Source: Novipirellula sp052161655 (GTDB taxonomy: Bacteria; Planctomycetota; Planctomycetia; Pirellulales; Pirellulaceae). From it: a DNA stretch of 64,000 bases. The notes beneath the pieces were generated by a model. The model was not told the origin of the DNA. It did not search any database and saw only the letters and a program-made list of their open reading frames with translations. Shown one piece after another: positions 21,301 through 30,404 of the stretch. Positions within the stretch are counted from its first letter, which is position 1. Each line of letters opens with the position of its first letter. The position numbers and the translations under genes were made by a program. The DNA lies in the NCBI RefSeq assembly GCF_052161655.1, contig NZ_CP197418.1, forward strand, positions 1,240,001-1,304,000, read 5' to 3'.

Positions 21301-24074
21301 GGTGCAACGCTGGATACCTGTTGTGGAGCCGTGATCTGCAGGCTCGGCCGACGGTTGTCAATCTCGAATGATTCGCTTGACGCGGCGGTTGCATTGCCTA
21401 ATCCGATTCCATTTGTGTCCTGGATGTCATTGCCGGGCGAAACAGTCAGTTGGAGCACGCCATTGTCGTTATCAATGTTAGAAATCGTGACGTCATACAC
21501 TGCACCGGAAACAGCTTGAACCAAATCGATCGTCGCCGACGCTGGCGTGACCACGAAATCACTAGCATCTACGTTAACAACAGCGTCACTAAAGGTAACT
21601 CTAAACGTGACTTGATCTGCATTGGTTGACGCTTGCGCAGGAGACTGCCGAGCGACGGTGTTGATCGTTGCTGCACTGGTAGTGCGGAAGTTCCAAGCGT
21701 TGCTATCGTTGATCGCGACAAACGAGTTGCCTGCGGCGTCAGTGATTGCGCTGGAGGCAACCAGGATGAAGTATTCGATGCCAGGCTGGAGAGCAGTATT
21801 GGGATTAGCCGTCAAAACAGAGCCATCGACAGTCACTCGGTGTCCGCCGACATCGATTGATTCCACTAACGAATTATCGCTGGATAGCCGAATCTCAATC
21901 GCGCCACTACCAACCGCAATCGGCTCGCCAAACGTTAACACCAAATTGCTTCCTACGGCGACATCCACAGCGTCGTCAGCTGGTGACAAACTGACCAACA
22001 TCGGTGCGTCATCGTCAAAAACAGTGGTTGTCGAATTGGCCGTGTTGGGATTGCCAGCGCTGTCGTTCGCAGCACCAGCGGCAACACTGATCGTGACATC
22101 GGCGGTCCCGTTGGGCGTAACATTTGCCGTGTAAGTGTCATCGTCCACCGTGACAAAGTTGATGAGCGAGCCACCGGTAACATTGACATCCGCCGCTGCA
22201 AAACCGAAAACATTTTCGGTGAACTGAAACGTAACTTCGAACGGATTAGTGTTATTTACCGCAGCAGGTGCGTTTTGAATGTTCAATGCCGGTTGGACTG
22301 CGTCAAACTGAATCGTCACACGTGTTGCCGCCCGGTTGCCGTTGCCAGCGGCGTCCGTTGCAACGGCGGCAGGCACGTCAATCGTAATCGGCCCGCTACC
22401 GTCTGGCGTGACATTGATGCCATATCGCGATGCACTGATCGTCGAGAAGTTCGGAGCCGTTCCGCCACCAATTTGGATGTCAGCTAAAACGAAGTCGCGA
22501 ACGCCTTCGCCAAACTGAATCACAACCGGGATCGGGTTGGTGTTATTAACAATCGTGGGGGCGCCCTCGATTAACACCGATGGTGAAACGGTGTCGACCG
22601 TGACGTTCAAGGGGGCGCTCTGTGAATTCTCCGTACCCTGACGTGCGATTGCCGCGACTTGAATCGTTCCATCGGGCAATGCGTCGGATAGGTTGCTTTG
22701 CCACGTGCCGTCTGGGTTGACCGTCGCGGTTGCAATTACATTGTTGTTGTCGATGCGGATCACTTCGACCGACACAGCGGGCGGGCCAGGCTGGGCCGTA
22801 CCGAAGAACGTCAAGCGATTTTGATTGGTTTGCCGGTCGTTGGGAACGCCGGTATCTTCGCGAATCCCAGTAAGGATGGTTTGATCAAAGATTGCGTTGA
22901 CAACTAAAGTCACCGTGCCCCGCGATTCCGCGGAACCATCGGTAACGATGTATTCAAAGGTTGGCTGACCATTGAAGCCAGTTGCGGGGGCGAATTCAAA
23001 CGATCCGTCAGTGTTGAGTGTTAAAACGCCCGCCTCGGGTGGAATGTCCTGGCCAAGACGCACTGATAAATCGTTGCGAGGGTTGTCGACATCATTGTCA
23101 TTTGCCAACACTCCATTGGCAACCGAGACGATCAAATTTACGTTTTCGTCCGTCGAGTATTGATCGTTAGTTGCTGTCGGAGCATCGTTTACGCCTGTCA
23201 CTGAGATCGTTAGCGTGGAAGATGACTGGCCAATGCCGTCTGAAACTTCATACGAAACTGTCAGCGTGCGCGATGTAGTGGGCGTTAGAAAATCATAGGC
23301 TCCGTTTGGGTCAAAGTTGTAGCTTCCATCTGCATTGATTTGGATGGTCGGGCTCTTTCCAGACTCCGGAACAACCGGCAGTGTGACCAGCTGACCGACA
23401 TTGGCACCTGAACCATTGAACTTCGAAACGAACAATGCGTTGTTGTCGTCGACTGAATTGTCACTTGAAGTGTCTGAGTCATTGGTTAGGACATTACCGG
23501 AGACTTCGTTTTTCTCGTTCGTTGCGCCAGAATCGGCTTGTGCATTGGGCCGTTGGTTCAAGCAAAATCTTGTGAATGCATTGACGACGGGAACACCTGT
23601 TCTCGCGTTGTCACGGTCCGCACGGACCGTATACGTCGCAGTCGACGTGCCTGGCGATGCCACCACGTTGAGCCGGAAGTCGATTTGGCGATTCGCGTCT
23701 GAAAGTGTAAGCGAGTTACTAACGAGGCTGGATGAAACAATGCCTGGACCCGATGCAGTGACACCAATCGAACTCAGCAGGCCGTGTGCTGAAGCATCAC
23801 TAAAGGTAAGATTATCGTTTCGAAGTGCCCCTTCTACGATGTACGTTTGATTTCCGCTGTCAATGGAAACAGTAGTGTTGGGACTAACGCTGGTGATCGC
23901 AAATTGATGCTCATCCAGGGTGTTATTGACCGGATCGGGAGCCGTGAAAATTCCGTTGGCCGATGTCGGAGTACACGCCAGCAATTGCCGCGATTCCAAG
24001 CACTCTAGTTTCAATCGACGCTTCTTGTCGTGTCGAGCTTTTTGTCGACGGATTCGCTTCTTAATTGGAGTCAT
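15399..24074 (-). CDS. Giant secreted Ig-like/VCBS/dockerin protein (paralogue A)
   Basis: About 2,891 residues. The basic N-terminus followed by LKLECLESRQLLA is the planctomycete extracellular-protein motif (Planc_extracel). After it come cadherin-like/VCBS repeats (NDAPTATNDQYSTDENVN), several bacterial Ig-like domains (VDTVSPSVLIEGAP type) and an SbsA/Big_5-like domain (LSPADDAVDVAVGSNLVLTF). A streptogramin-lyase-like beta-propeller stretch follows (VWFTMEDGHHLGQFDP), then a Gly-rich linker, another propeller-like region and a C-terminal dockerin-like pair (EDVNEDGFVTAHDVLLIINH and LDVNGDTQVTALDALRVINY). It ends EEGQLF. About 1,400 C-terminal residues match the neighbouring gene at 24629-30055 closely, so the two arose by duplication; the N-terminal two thirds are longer and differ. 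I chose the ATG at 24074. A TTG at 24143 keeps the frame but precedes the export motif by an unusual acidic segment. Confidence 0.9.
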   Translation of the reverse strand: MTPIKKRIRRQKARHDKKRRLKLECLESRQLLACTPTSANGIFTAPDPVNNTLDEHQFAITSVSPNTTVSIDSGNQTYIVEGALRNDNLTFSDASAHGLLSSIGVTASGPGIVSSSLVSNSLTLSDANRQIDFRLNVVASPGTSTATYTVRADRDNARTGVPVVNAFTRFCLNQRPNAQADSGATNEKNEVSGNVLTNDSDTSSDNSVDDNNALFVSKFNGSGANVGQLVTLPVVPESGKSPTIQINADGSYNFDPNGAYDFLTPTTSRTLTVSYEVSDGIGQSSSTLTISVTGVNDAPTATNDQYSTDENVNLIVSVANGVLANDNDVDNPRNDLSVRLGQDIPPEAGVLTLNTDGSFEFAPATGFNGQPTFEYIVTDGSAESRGTVTLVVNAIFDQTILTGIREDTGVPNDRQTNQNRLTFFGTAQPGPPAVSVEVIRIDNNNVIATATVNPDGTWQSNLSDALPDGTIQVAAIARQGTENSQSAPLNVTVDTVSPSVLIEGAPTIVNNTNPIPVVIQFGEGVRDFVLADIQIGGGTAPNFSTISASRYGINVTPDGSGPITIDVPAAVATDAAGNGNRAATRVTIQFDAVQPALNIQNAPAAVNNTNPFEVTFQFTENVFGFAAADVNVTGGSLINFVTVDDDTYTANVTPNGTADVTISVAAGAANDSAGNPNTANSTTTVFDDDAPMLVSLSPADDAVDVAVGSNLVLTFGEPIAVGSGAIEIRLSSDNSLVESIDVGGHRVTVDGSVLTANPNTALQPGIEYFILVASSAITDAAGNSFVAINDSNAWNFRTTSAATINTVARQSPAQASTNADQVTFRVTFSDAVVNVDASDFVVTPASATIDLVQAVSGAVYDVTISNIDNDNGVLQLTVSPGNDIQDTNGIGLGNATAASSESFEIDNRRPSLQITAPQQVSSVAPIAVTFEFDEDVTGFNANDIQLTNATAGVFTVNSAASYTLSIVPTGGDISIEVVDNVATDPAGNAIVGNQANVATQPRVVDVIDVAPDPRRDGVASIDVVVSERLNVNEFTFADVSLSHDGNPLTLDNSVTVTEVSPTRYRISGLASLTSPDGVYSLTIAGVGLQDVNGNAGVSSASDTWTVRQTPDPSGPCSIDASSAPFLPGGIHGGGELILSITTMNNAVRIGSNCVVNISSLGSSDSVVINGTLLDDEGNAPSTAPIDHQITGFLRRESTAVANTVVTNGIQTGSFSFIVPVANLIAGSNTLTVDLQRTDIPHTASDILNFTVQVDLVRPEPVSFTRRIPTTTRTNANSVTFRTTFSEPVKEVDGNDFVLIGSGAVGASIASVTPISQTVFDVRVDGIANDGKLDLDFAPNQNISDLFDNALRDLSPDTEETYDIDRSAPTFDDPPQLISDDDTPQTRNTDGITAKNDNLTFVGSAGAADSVQVTISNGNLTIVSMATLVASGNYSAKFEFTNQPGGVLADGSYDITATARDNANNEATSKVGKLVIDTVAPEAPNLSMTQAVLQTTPIELSVAADPDAIVTLRRNGADVTTESPASGQRVASISDSPSVDANGETFQYTAVQTDVAGNTSVNSAPYVAVVDPIQPTLSKFALATADNVLPNSALPVPITRSTRPVFEIQLGDQQYAQLENKVTVSLFANDDLVNPIGSGVATFAPQVSTIAGANTNATTKVQVTLLPGVELDPGVQYNLTFIATDSAGKTTQLVKQVFVLAESNTTQNAPSTPVYTESFFIGANVLEVRPSQKQIVVDQKIPAGYAINIAASNSPIRVANSVTDEATGRSTLTLKLDTTETLDKVKINDKVAWLRPWQMSFDKTTQTVWFTMEDGHHLGQFDPATGSVEIHDISIPSKVVRNSDGVLVPAADAKPTAFDPHGTFFDFNTHLTPRVWFVYRNQVEGGVAIDDAPEDSVNNEILRVSYYDVAQKKLFTFDFNEIAGQFEIEEHNDDISTATTSTGSGGGGGTGTGGGGGTTQAEPESSSEAVPLKVGHAVFVDTKGSVWISAEDSGTIVELNFDNPTSGKRPATLNTMSAKTTAHVIPKSFGADTSTSTDFHVHGVQAIVDDRDGATYVWMLNGNTKGGETTQRLALLVPGETTDQWFEFAIPRRTTGGSHLLFTAFDDNETPGIPEDDRLVFTDSGFSFTSSGDGILATMDVGEIIRAIQEGRDVSALTPEVRSIQIPKIPGAASGSTFSAPNQVFVDRGGTTFVIDPQGGVARLNLDDFNGTEVFTTKATASAKTITPQQKRITLQEAATSTTIVNSKLDLISGTDPARSQDRSQMDGVDQYEVAAEALRRGNGEGPFRGALNAANTLYGSLSQSDSLSTTIFAESTRRQTAAVPSPLPSPAGAITQARMAFQVLRNGSLVLTARGDATIADSQINLLAKFVNDKQIPASEAAKFLITGESSAVTMPDGSVHVMGRSTQGGVVQYSFTPDGNDWAHDDLFNTANWTVAHREIPGVILAEDTVPAGPLGFSATTTDGHWIAIPINPSAATTDLTLASGSVDASRVYSTVSVTLGDNGVLYGYGTNQTGNLIEYRIDGSAVSTRQIDATSRETRVMRNVRALTMPNGVRHVFATDGTSRLVHWTIDSSSVLQENISQQTADNGQNFGYFPFQQPFTGRVYTYVAPLVEDDGTIRVYGTNGGDLIEFTLPPSGQWRVANLTNDTNGTYGADGPGYRVPANAVFGGPAAYIDSNGGRHILQINGEGEVVEYFTYGDKLFPNTTDADRINSQNVNFFSGKSTTALGAELPATIVKTVAPTSVAPATTPAVSTPTPTITEVTETTPNPTSAPTPTTRIAVAEDVNEDGFVTAHDVLLIINHLPRTVGAASALGEQTANSPYNLDVNGDTQVTALDALRVINYLNKGSSQGQSESTAPNIGLDLSDENSRSWQSEVDGVMNDLEEGQLF

Positions 24075-24450
24075 CGTAGGTTTCGCTTCGTTCGAGACTT
24101 CTGAAGGGACCTGCGGTCGGTCATCAGGGTGCTCTTCGATCAACGTCAGAAAATATTTATTCGGAAAATCCGTCCTAATCTAATTCGATGATTCCCAGTT
24201 TGGGGGCCAATCCTCCTTCCAAATTAACCAAAAAAACAACCTTTCCGTGATTGCCCAGACCCCCCTGTTCGTGTCGGGTTCAAACTTGGCCAGTCTTTTG
24301 ACGGGGGCAGGCACTTATCCATGACATTCGGTGCAATCCCTGCAATCGAATTGACCATAAAGGGTCACAGAATCCGCAAAATAGAACGCTCCCTCTCAAT
24401 TCACTCGAATCGAAAGCGGATCGAAAGCGGATCGAATTACGGAAATTGTG
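24075..24450. promoter_or_regulatory. Duplicated divergent promoter region (decayed copy)
   Basis: This gap is recognisably similar to 30056-30404, the region between the other giant gene and the TPR-barrel gene. Shared stretches include CCAACCTTTCCGTG, the C-rich ACCCCCCTG area, and GTGCAATCCCTGCAATCG followed by an AAGGGTC...AAAATC block. It therefore probably carries the promoter of the minus-strand giant gene plus a relic of the rightward promoter. An 11-base tandem duplication (CGAAAGCGGAT twice) sits near 24411-24432. No promoter boxes could be assigned with confidence. Confidence 0.55.
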
Positions 24451-24600
24451 ATGATGAGAAATGCGACAACTCCGTCGAGATCCCTGAAATAGCGAGAGGC
24501 GGTGGCGTTCACTACGTTGTTGTTGGGGACGACCACAGGGTTTGCAAACGATCCCGGGAGCATCCCGACGGACGAACTTCAAGCCTCAGCTATTTGTTAG
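24451..24600 (+). pseudogene. Remnant of the TPR/outer-membrane-barrel gene 5' end
   Basis: Read from the ATG at 24451, this stretch matches the first 50 or so codons of the intact gene at 30405. The lost copy reads MMRNATTPSRSLK, a TAG stop at 24490-24492, then FTTLLLGTTTGFANDP and IPTDELQAS. The intact gene has LTTLLLGTSIGFADDP and IPTDELQAS. The frame is kept through the old signal peptide, but there is an early stop, a second TAG at 24598, and no continuation: the paralogous giant gene ends 29 bases further on. It is a truncated relic left by duplication of the giant gene together with the start of its divergent neighbour. Confidence 0.85.
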
Positions 24601-24628
24601 AAATCACCAAGCGGGGTGACGTGGCGAG

Positions 24629-27600
24629 CTAAAACAATTGGCTTTCTTCGATGTCGCCCATCACGCCATCGACTTCGCTCTGCCAGCTTCGTGAATCGTC
24701 GTCGACAAGATCCAATGCAGTCGATTCTGATTGGCCTTGTGAACTGGCTTTATTCAGATAGTTGATCACGCGAAGTGCATCGAGTGCGGTCACCTGCGTG
24801 TCGCCATTGACATCAAGGTTATAAGGGCTGTTCGCCGTTTGCTCACCCGAAGCACCGCCGCCCACGGTTCGCGGCAGATAGTTGATGATCAACAGCGCGT
24901 CTTGCGCCGTGACCACGCCGTCCTGATTCACATCCTCCGCCGCAGCAATCTGTGTCGTCGGTGTCGGCGCAGGAGTTGGCGTTTCAGTCGGCGTTGGCGT
25001 GGTTTCGCTCACGGTCGGTGTCGGTGTGGTTTCCAGCGGAGTCGTTGCCGGAGCGACGCTGGTCAGTGCCACACTTTTGACGATCGTCGCAGGAAGTTCC
25101 GTGCTGAGTGCGGTGGTTGATTTGCCGCTAAAGAAGTTCACGTTTTGGCTGTTGATTCGGTCCGCATCAGTGGTGTTTGGGAACAACTTGTCGCCGTATG
25201 TAAAGTACTCGACGACTTCGCCTTCGGCGTTGATCTGCAGAATGTGGCGGCCTCCATTGGAATCCATGTAAGCGGTTGGCCCGCCAAAGACGGCGTTCGC
25301 AGGCACGCGGTACCCAGGACCGTCAGCGCCGTAAGTTCCATTGGTATCGTTGGTCAAATTGGCAACACGCCACTGTCCGCCAGGCGGCAGTGTGAACTCG
25401 ATCAAGTCACCCCCGTTGGTTCCATAGACACGAATCGTGCCATCGTCTTCGACTAGCGGTGCGACGTAGGTGTAAACACGCCCGGTAAACGGTTTTTGGA
25501 AAGGAAAGTAGCCATAGTTCGCACCATCATTTTTTGTCGGTGAACTGTCGGCCGTGATTTGGCTGATGTTTTCGGCCGTGGCAATGTTGCCGTTGGCGTC
25601 GAGTGTCCAGTGAACGAGGCGTGAAGTTCCATCGGTAGCAAAGATATGACGTGTGCCAGCGATTACTAACGCGCGGACGTTCCGCATCATCCGTATGTCG
25701 CGATCGATATTCGAAGTTTCGGGATTGATATTCTCAATTTTGTGAACTGTCGTCCCTGATTCGGTAACCGAGTACTCGATCAGACTGCCCGTCTGGTTGG
25801 TTCCATAGACATAGGTTTTACCGTCCAGTTCGATCGTGCTGGTGGCCGAATAGACTCGTCCTGCGATGGGTTGTCCACTCTGCATCGTCAAATCACGAAA
25901 TTCCTTGGGGTTGTCGATGGGAAGAGCAAGCAAGTGACCCGCTGCGGTCGTTACCGCGAAGCCCAGTTTTCCTGCAGGCACCGGATCTTCGGCCAAGATG
26001 TGATCGTCGATGTGATACGGAGTCACCTGCCAATTAGCCATCTCGAAAATATCCTTGTGATCCCAATCCGTTCCAGCCGGAGTAAACGTGTACTGAACAA
26101 CGCCGCCTTGAGTTGATCGTCCCATCACACGCACGCTACCGTCGAGCGTCGTCATTGCGCTGGCTTCGCCAGTAATCAGTAATTCGGCAGCCTCCGTTTC
26201 TGTAATTCGATTCTTGTTCACCATTTCAGCGAGCAAGTTGATTTGCTCGTCCGCGATCATGCCGTCACCGCGCGCGGTCAGCACCAAACTTCCGTTTCGC
26301 AAGACTTGAAATGCCATCCGCGCTTCGCTGATCACCCCTGCGGGCGTGGCGAACTCTGGCGTCTCGGGTTTGGTGGCCACACTCATCTGCCGCCGCGCCG
26401 ATTCGGCAAAGATGGTGGTGCTGAGATGATCGCTTTGGGCGAGTGAACCATACAGCGTGTTGGCCGCATTGAGAGCCCCGCGAAACGGGCCTTCGCCGTT
26501 TCCGCGGCGCAGTGCCTCGGCGGCAACTTCATACTGGTCCACTCCATCCATTTGGCTGCGGTCCAGCGAACGGGCTGGATCCGTACCGGGCAACCCATCG
26601 ACTTTCGCTTTCAGAAAAGTCGACGTCGTGGTTGCTTCGTCCAACATGATCCGAGTGTGTTGCGGCGTCTGTGATTCGTGTGACACCATTGCATCGGCGG
26701 TAAACAATTGCGATTCGTTGAATTCATCCAAGTTCAATCTTGCTACTCCGCCCTGCGGGTCAATCACAAACGTGGTTCCGCTGCGGTCAACGAAGGTTTG
26801 GTTCGGACCCGAAAACGTCGAATTTGCTACAGCGCCAGGAATTTTTTGGATTTGAATCGAACGCACTTTGGGGCTGATTTGTGTAACGTCGCGGCCTTCT
26901 TGGACTGCCCGAATAATCTCGCCCACATTCATCGTCGCAACAATGCCATCCCCGCTGGTTCTGAAATTAAAACCACTATCGGTGAACACCAGTCGGTCGT
27001 CTTCGGGGATTCCCGGCGTTTCGTTGTCATCAAACGCCGTGAACAACAAATGTGCGGCAGAATCGGGGACACTTCTCTTAATGGCAAATTGATACCATTG
27101 ATCGGTTTCGCCGGGAATCAAAAGTGCCAAACGTTGAGTCGACTCGCCCCCTTTCACGTCTCCGTTCAGCATCCAAACGTAGGTGGAACCATTGCGCTCG
27201 TCGACGATCGATTGGACACCATGGACGTGGAAATCGGTACTAATCTTTGTATCACTGCCAAATTCTTTTGGTATGACATGCGCAGTCGCTATTGCAGATT
27301 GGGTGTTGAGCGTCGCAGGTCCGTTGCCGCTGGTCGGGTTGTCGAAATTCAGTTCAACGACCGTGCCAGAGTCTTCGGCTGTGATCCAGACACTACCTTT
27401 CGTATCGACAAACACGGCGTGCCCTACTTTTAATGGCACGGCTTCGTCGGTCGCTTCCGATTCCGCTTGAGTCGTACCGCCACTTGCCGCCCCGTTTCCG
27501 GTGCCACCACCATTACCAATGCCACCAATCGAAGTGGTTGTGTCATCATGATGTGCCTCAAGTTCAAACTGACCTGCGGTGTCCTTGAAATCGAATGTAA

Positions 27601-30055
27601 ACAACTTTCGTTGAGCGACGTCATAGTACGAGACACGCAGGATTTCGCTGTTGACGGCGTCTTCGGGGGCGTCATCGATAGATGGTCCTCCATTGTTGCC
27701 TTCGACTTGGTTTCGATAGACAAACCAAACACGGGGTGTTAGATGCGTGTTGAAATCAAAGAAAACACCGTGAGGGTCAAAGGCGGTTCGAACCAAAACT
27801 CCATCCGATTCACGGATCACGGGGATACTAACATCGTGAATTTCGACCGAGCCCGTTGCGGGATCAAATTGCCCGAGATGGTGTCCATCCTCCATCGTAA
27901 ACCAGACGGTTTGAGTCGTTTTGTCAAACGACATTTGCCATGGTCGCAGCCAGGCAACTTTGTCGTTGATATTGACCTTGTCGAGTGTGGCGGTCGTGTC
28001 GAGATCAAGCGTAAGGGTCGTTCGCTGGGTAGCATCCTCTGTCACGGAACTGGCGACTCGGATCGGCGTCGTCGCAGCAGCGATGTTGATCGCATAGCCG
28101 GTGGGGATTTGCTGATCAACCACAATTTGTTTCTGACTTGGTCGCACCTCCAGCACACTTGCACCGATGAAGAACGATTCTGTGAACACAGGCGTGCTCG
28201 GTGCATTCTGAGTCGCGTTGCTTTCCGGCAATACAAATATTTGCTTAACAAGTCTCCCCGTTTTGCCTGCGGAGTCCGTTGCGACAAAGGTCAGGTCATA
28301 CTGCTTGCCAGGATCGAACTCGACGCCGGGTAAGAGCGTGACTTGGACCTTTTTTGTTGCATTGATATTGGCTCCCACGAGGGTCGATGCTTGCGAATCA
28401 AACGTAGCCACACCCGCACCGATGGGGTTCACCAAGTCGTCGTTCACAAACAGCGAGACGACGACTGTATTTATTAATTGCGCATATCGTTGATCGACAA
28501 GTTGGACTTCGAGTAAGGGACGCGTTGACCTTGTCATCGGTACCGGCAGTGCACTGTTGGGAAGTGCGTTATCCGCCGTGGCGAATGCAAATTTTGAGAG
28601 CGTTGGTGAAATGGGATCGACCACGGCGATATAGGGTGCCGAGCTGCCACTCGTGTTTCCCGCAATGTCGGATTGGACCGCAGTGTATTGAAACGTCTCG
28701 CCATTGTTGGCGACGACCGGATCATCGCTTAGTGCCGAAACGGTTTGCCCGGCTGCAGGCGTTTTTATTTGAATGACACCTGCATTTTCACGACTTAATG
28801 TTACTTCGGCATTGATTTCGGTGTTCGAAACGACGATCTCGCTCGGGGACGCGGCAACGACAGGTCCTTGGGAACCTGCGGAAAGAGTCGGAGCGACAGG
28901 AGAGGATGTGTCAATCTGAAGCGTCAACTCTGGCGATGTGATTGCCGGATGCAAATTATCTGTCGAGACAACGACGACTTTGTAGGAGCCATCGATAAGC
29001 GTGTCGGGAAAAGTAGCTTCGTAGGTGTTGATTCCCGACAATGTACCAGGGGCTTCGGTCACCACCGTCCCTGAATTATTTCGGATTTGGAATTTTACCT
29101 CCAACGCGCCCCTCACAACTGATGTGAATGTCAAATCACGGTTCTCATTGGTGATCGCATCATTGTTGTATCGACCGGAATCGTCGTTGGAACTCAATCG
29201 AGGCGGATCGGTTGCCGTGGGAGGCGATGTGTCAAGTTCCCACTGCTTGTTGGCGGATCCACTTCCCGAATTACCCGCAAGATCTGTCACCCCAGTGGAA
29301 TTGACGGTGAGTGAGTAGTCACCATCAACGTTAGTAAGTCCCCCGAGCCCGCTGACGACAAACGTTTTTGTTGTGCCGCTTTTGAGTGAAACGTTGACAG
29401 CATTAGTGATCAGGTTGGATCCGCCGCCACGGGTTAGAGTAATGTCGTCTCGTGTGAAGGTCGTATTTTGAATTTTCTCTGAAAGCGTTACCTCGACTTG
29501 ATCGACAGGCGTGTTGCGACGCTCACCGATTTCCGTGTCAATGGTGGCCGTTGGACGAGTCGTGTCGAGAGTCAGGGTAAAGCCTAGGGTGTTGCTTACC
29601 TCGAAGACGCCCGGACGGCTTAAGAATACGTGAAATGAGTTTCCGGACTCCTTGAGTTTGTCGGCAGGCAAAGAAAACTCAAAGGTGAACGTTTGGTTAT
29701 CCCCTGAGTTGACAAGGTTTGCTGCCGTCAAACTGCTCACGGGAGTTAGATCCGAACTTTGCCGGAGTTGGATCAAAAGGTCATGTGGAGTCGCGTCTGC
29801 AGATTGCCCCTTAATGGTCCCTTCGATCTTATATGATTGAGGCGCTAAAACTCGTTCATTGATGTTGATAATACAGTCGTTGTTGACATCCTGTTGAACA
29901 TTGTCCAGGCGAATAAAATGGTCATCACCAACGGTGAAATTCAGTTGGGGTGGTAACGTAAGCAACCGTCGATCTTCCAACTGCTCCAATTTCAACACAT
30001 GACGTCGATTTCGCTTTTTTCGAGACTTCGTTCGGGATGGGCGTTTGGTCATCAT
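24629..30055 (-). CDS. Giant secreted Ig-like/propeller/dockerin protein (paralogue B)
   Basis: About 1,808 residues. Adjacent ATGs at 30055 and 30052 fit best; a GTG at 30067 is also in frame. The N-terminus is very basic (RTKSRKKRNRRH) and continues KLEQLEDRRLLT, the planctomycete extracellular motif. Then come beta-rich Ig-like domains (DTTRPTATIDTEIGERRNTP, DTSPPTATDPPRLSSNDDSG). From about residue 385 the protein follows paralogue A closely: Ig-like domain, Vgb-like propeller (WQMSFDKTTQTVWFTMEDG), Gly-rich linker, second propeller-like region with MDGVDQYEVAAEALRRGNGE, Thr/Pro-rich linker and dockerin-like pair. It ends EESQLF. Its start faces the TPR-barrel gene across a 349-base divergent promoter region. 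An exported calcium-stabilised surface protein is the likely product; its target is unknown. Confidence 0.9.
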   Translation of the reverse strand: MMTKRPSRTKSRKKRNRRHVLKLEQLEDRRLLTLPPQLNFTVGDDHFIRLDNVQQDVNNDCIININERVLAPQSYKIEGTIKGQSADATPHDLLIQLRQSSDLTPVSSLTAANLVNSGDNQTFTFEFSLPADKLKESGNSFHVFLSRPGVFEVSNTLGFTLTLDTTRPTATIDTEIGERRNTPVDQVEVTLSEKIQNTTFTRDDITLTRGGGSNLITNAVNVSLKSGTTKTFVVSGLGGLTNVDGDYSLTVNSTGVTDLAGNSGSGSANKQWELDTSPPTATDPPRLSSNDDSGRYNNDAITNENRDLTFTSVVRGALEVKFQIRNNSGTVVTEAPGTLSGINTYEATFPDTLIDGSYKVVVVSTDNLHPAITSPELTLQIDTSSPVAPTLSAGSQGPVVAASPSEIVVSNTEINAEVTLSRENAGVIQIKTPAAGQTVSALSDDPVVANNGETFQYTAVQSDIAGNTSGSSAPYIAVVDPISPTLSKFAFATADNALPNSALPVPMTRSTRPLLEVQLVDQRYAQLINTVVVSLFVNDDLVNPIGAGVATFDSQASTLVGANINATKKVQVTLLPGVEFDPGKQYDLTFVATDSAGKTGRLVKQIFVLPESNATQNAPSTPVFTESFFIGASVLEVRPSQKQIVVDQQIPTGYAINIAAATTPIRVASSVTEDATQRTTLTLDLDTTATLDKVNINDKVAWLRPWQMSFDKTTQTVWFTMEDGHHLGQFDPATGSVEIHDVSIPVIRESDGVLVRTAFDPHGVFFDFNTHLTPRVWFVYRNQVEGNNGGPSIDDAPEDAVNSEILRVSYYDVAQRKLFTFDFKDTAGQFELEAHHDDTTTSIGGIGNGGGTGNGAASGGTTQAESEATDEAVPLKVGHAVFVDTKGSVWITAEDSGTVVELNFDNPTSGNGPATLNTQSAIATAHVIPKEFGSDTKISTDFHVHGVQSIVDERNGSTYVWMLNGDVKGGESTQRLALLIPGETDQWYQFAIKRSVPDSAAHLLFTAFDDNETPGIPEDDRLVFTDSGFNFRTSGDGIVATMNVGEIIRAVQEGRDVTQISPKVRSIQIQKIPGAVANSTFSGPNQTFVDRSGTTFVIDPQGGVARLNLDEFNESQLFTADAMVSHESQTPQHTRIMLDEATTTSTFLKAKVDGLPGTDPARSLDRSQMDGVDQYEVAAEALRRGNGEGPFRGALNAANTLYGSLAQSDHLSTTIFAESARRQMSVATKPETPEFATPAGVISEARMAFQVLRNGSLVLTARGDGMIADEQINLLAEMVNKNRITETEAAELLITGEASAMTTLDGSVRVMGRSTQGGVVQYTFTPAGTDWDHKDIFEMANWQVTPYHIDDHILAEDPVPAGKLGFAVTTAAGHLLALPIDNPKEFRDLTMQSGQPIAGRVYSATSTIELDGKTYVYGTNQTGSLIEYSVTESGTTVHKIENINPETSNIDRDIRMMRNVRALVIAGTRHIFATDGTSRLVHWTLDANGNIATAENISQITADSSPTKNDGANYGYFPFQKPFTGRVYTYVAPLVEDDGTIRVYGTNGGDLIEFTLPPGGQWRVANLTNDTNGTYGADGPGYRVPANAVFGGPTAYMDSNGGRHILQINAEGEVVEYFTYGDKLFPNTTDADRINSQNVNFFSGKSTTALSTELPATIVKSVALTSVAPATTPLETTPTPTVSETTPTPTETPTPAPTPTTQIAAAEDVNQDGVVTAQDALLIINYLPRTVGGGASGEQTANSPYNLDVNGDTQVTALDALRVINYLNKASSQGQSESTALDLVDDDSRSWQSEVDGVMGDIEESQLF

Positions 30056-30404
30056 GGTGCTCTTCACTTGGCGTCAGAATCTGCAATCTGGTAAACCCAT
30101 CTCGATCTAATTAACCGGATGCCTGGTCGGGGGGGTGCCAGCACCCTAGCTTAACAAAAGCCAACCTTTCCGTGTTTATCTAAACCCCCTGAGTGGTCTG
30201 GTTTGTTGGGGTTGGCAATCTTTCGGGGGTGCCCTGGCTACTTGCCCCCTCAATTTGGTAATGAAACCTCTCTAACTCTTCCGAAACAATCTTTAGGTGC
30301 AATCCCTGCAATCGGATTCACCACGAAGGGTCGCAAAATCAGCAAAACAGAACGTTCTGTCGCGATTCCTTGAATCAAGATTGGAACCGACAACGGAAAT
30401 CGTG
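30056..30404. promoter_or_regulatory. Divergent promoter region, giant gene B / TPR-barrel gene
   Basis: This gene-free 349-base stretch lies between two divergent starts, so it must hold promoters for both. Its similarity to 24075-24450 suggests it was copied with the flanking genes. It has G- and C-rich runs (GGTCGGGGGGGTGCC near 30126) that could form structure. I could not place -35/-10 boxes reliably. Confidence 0.5.
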
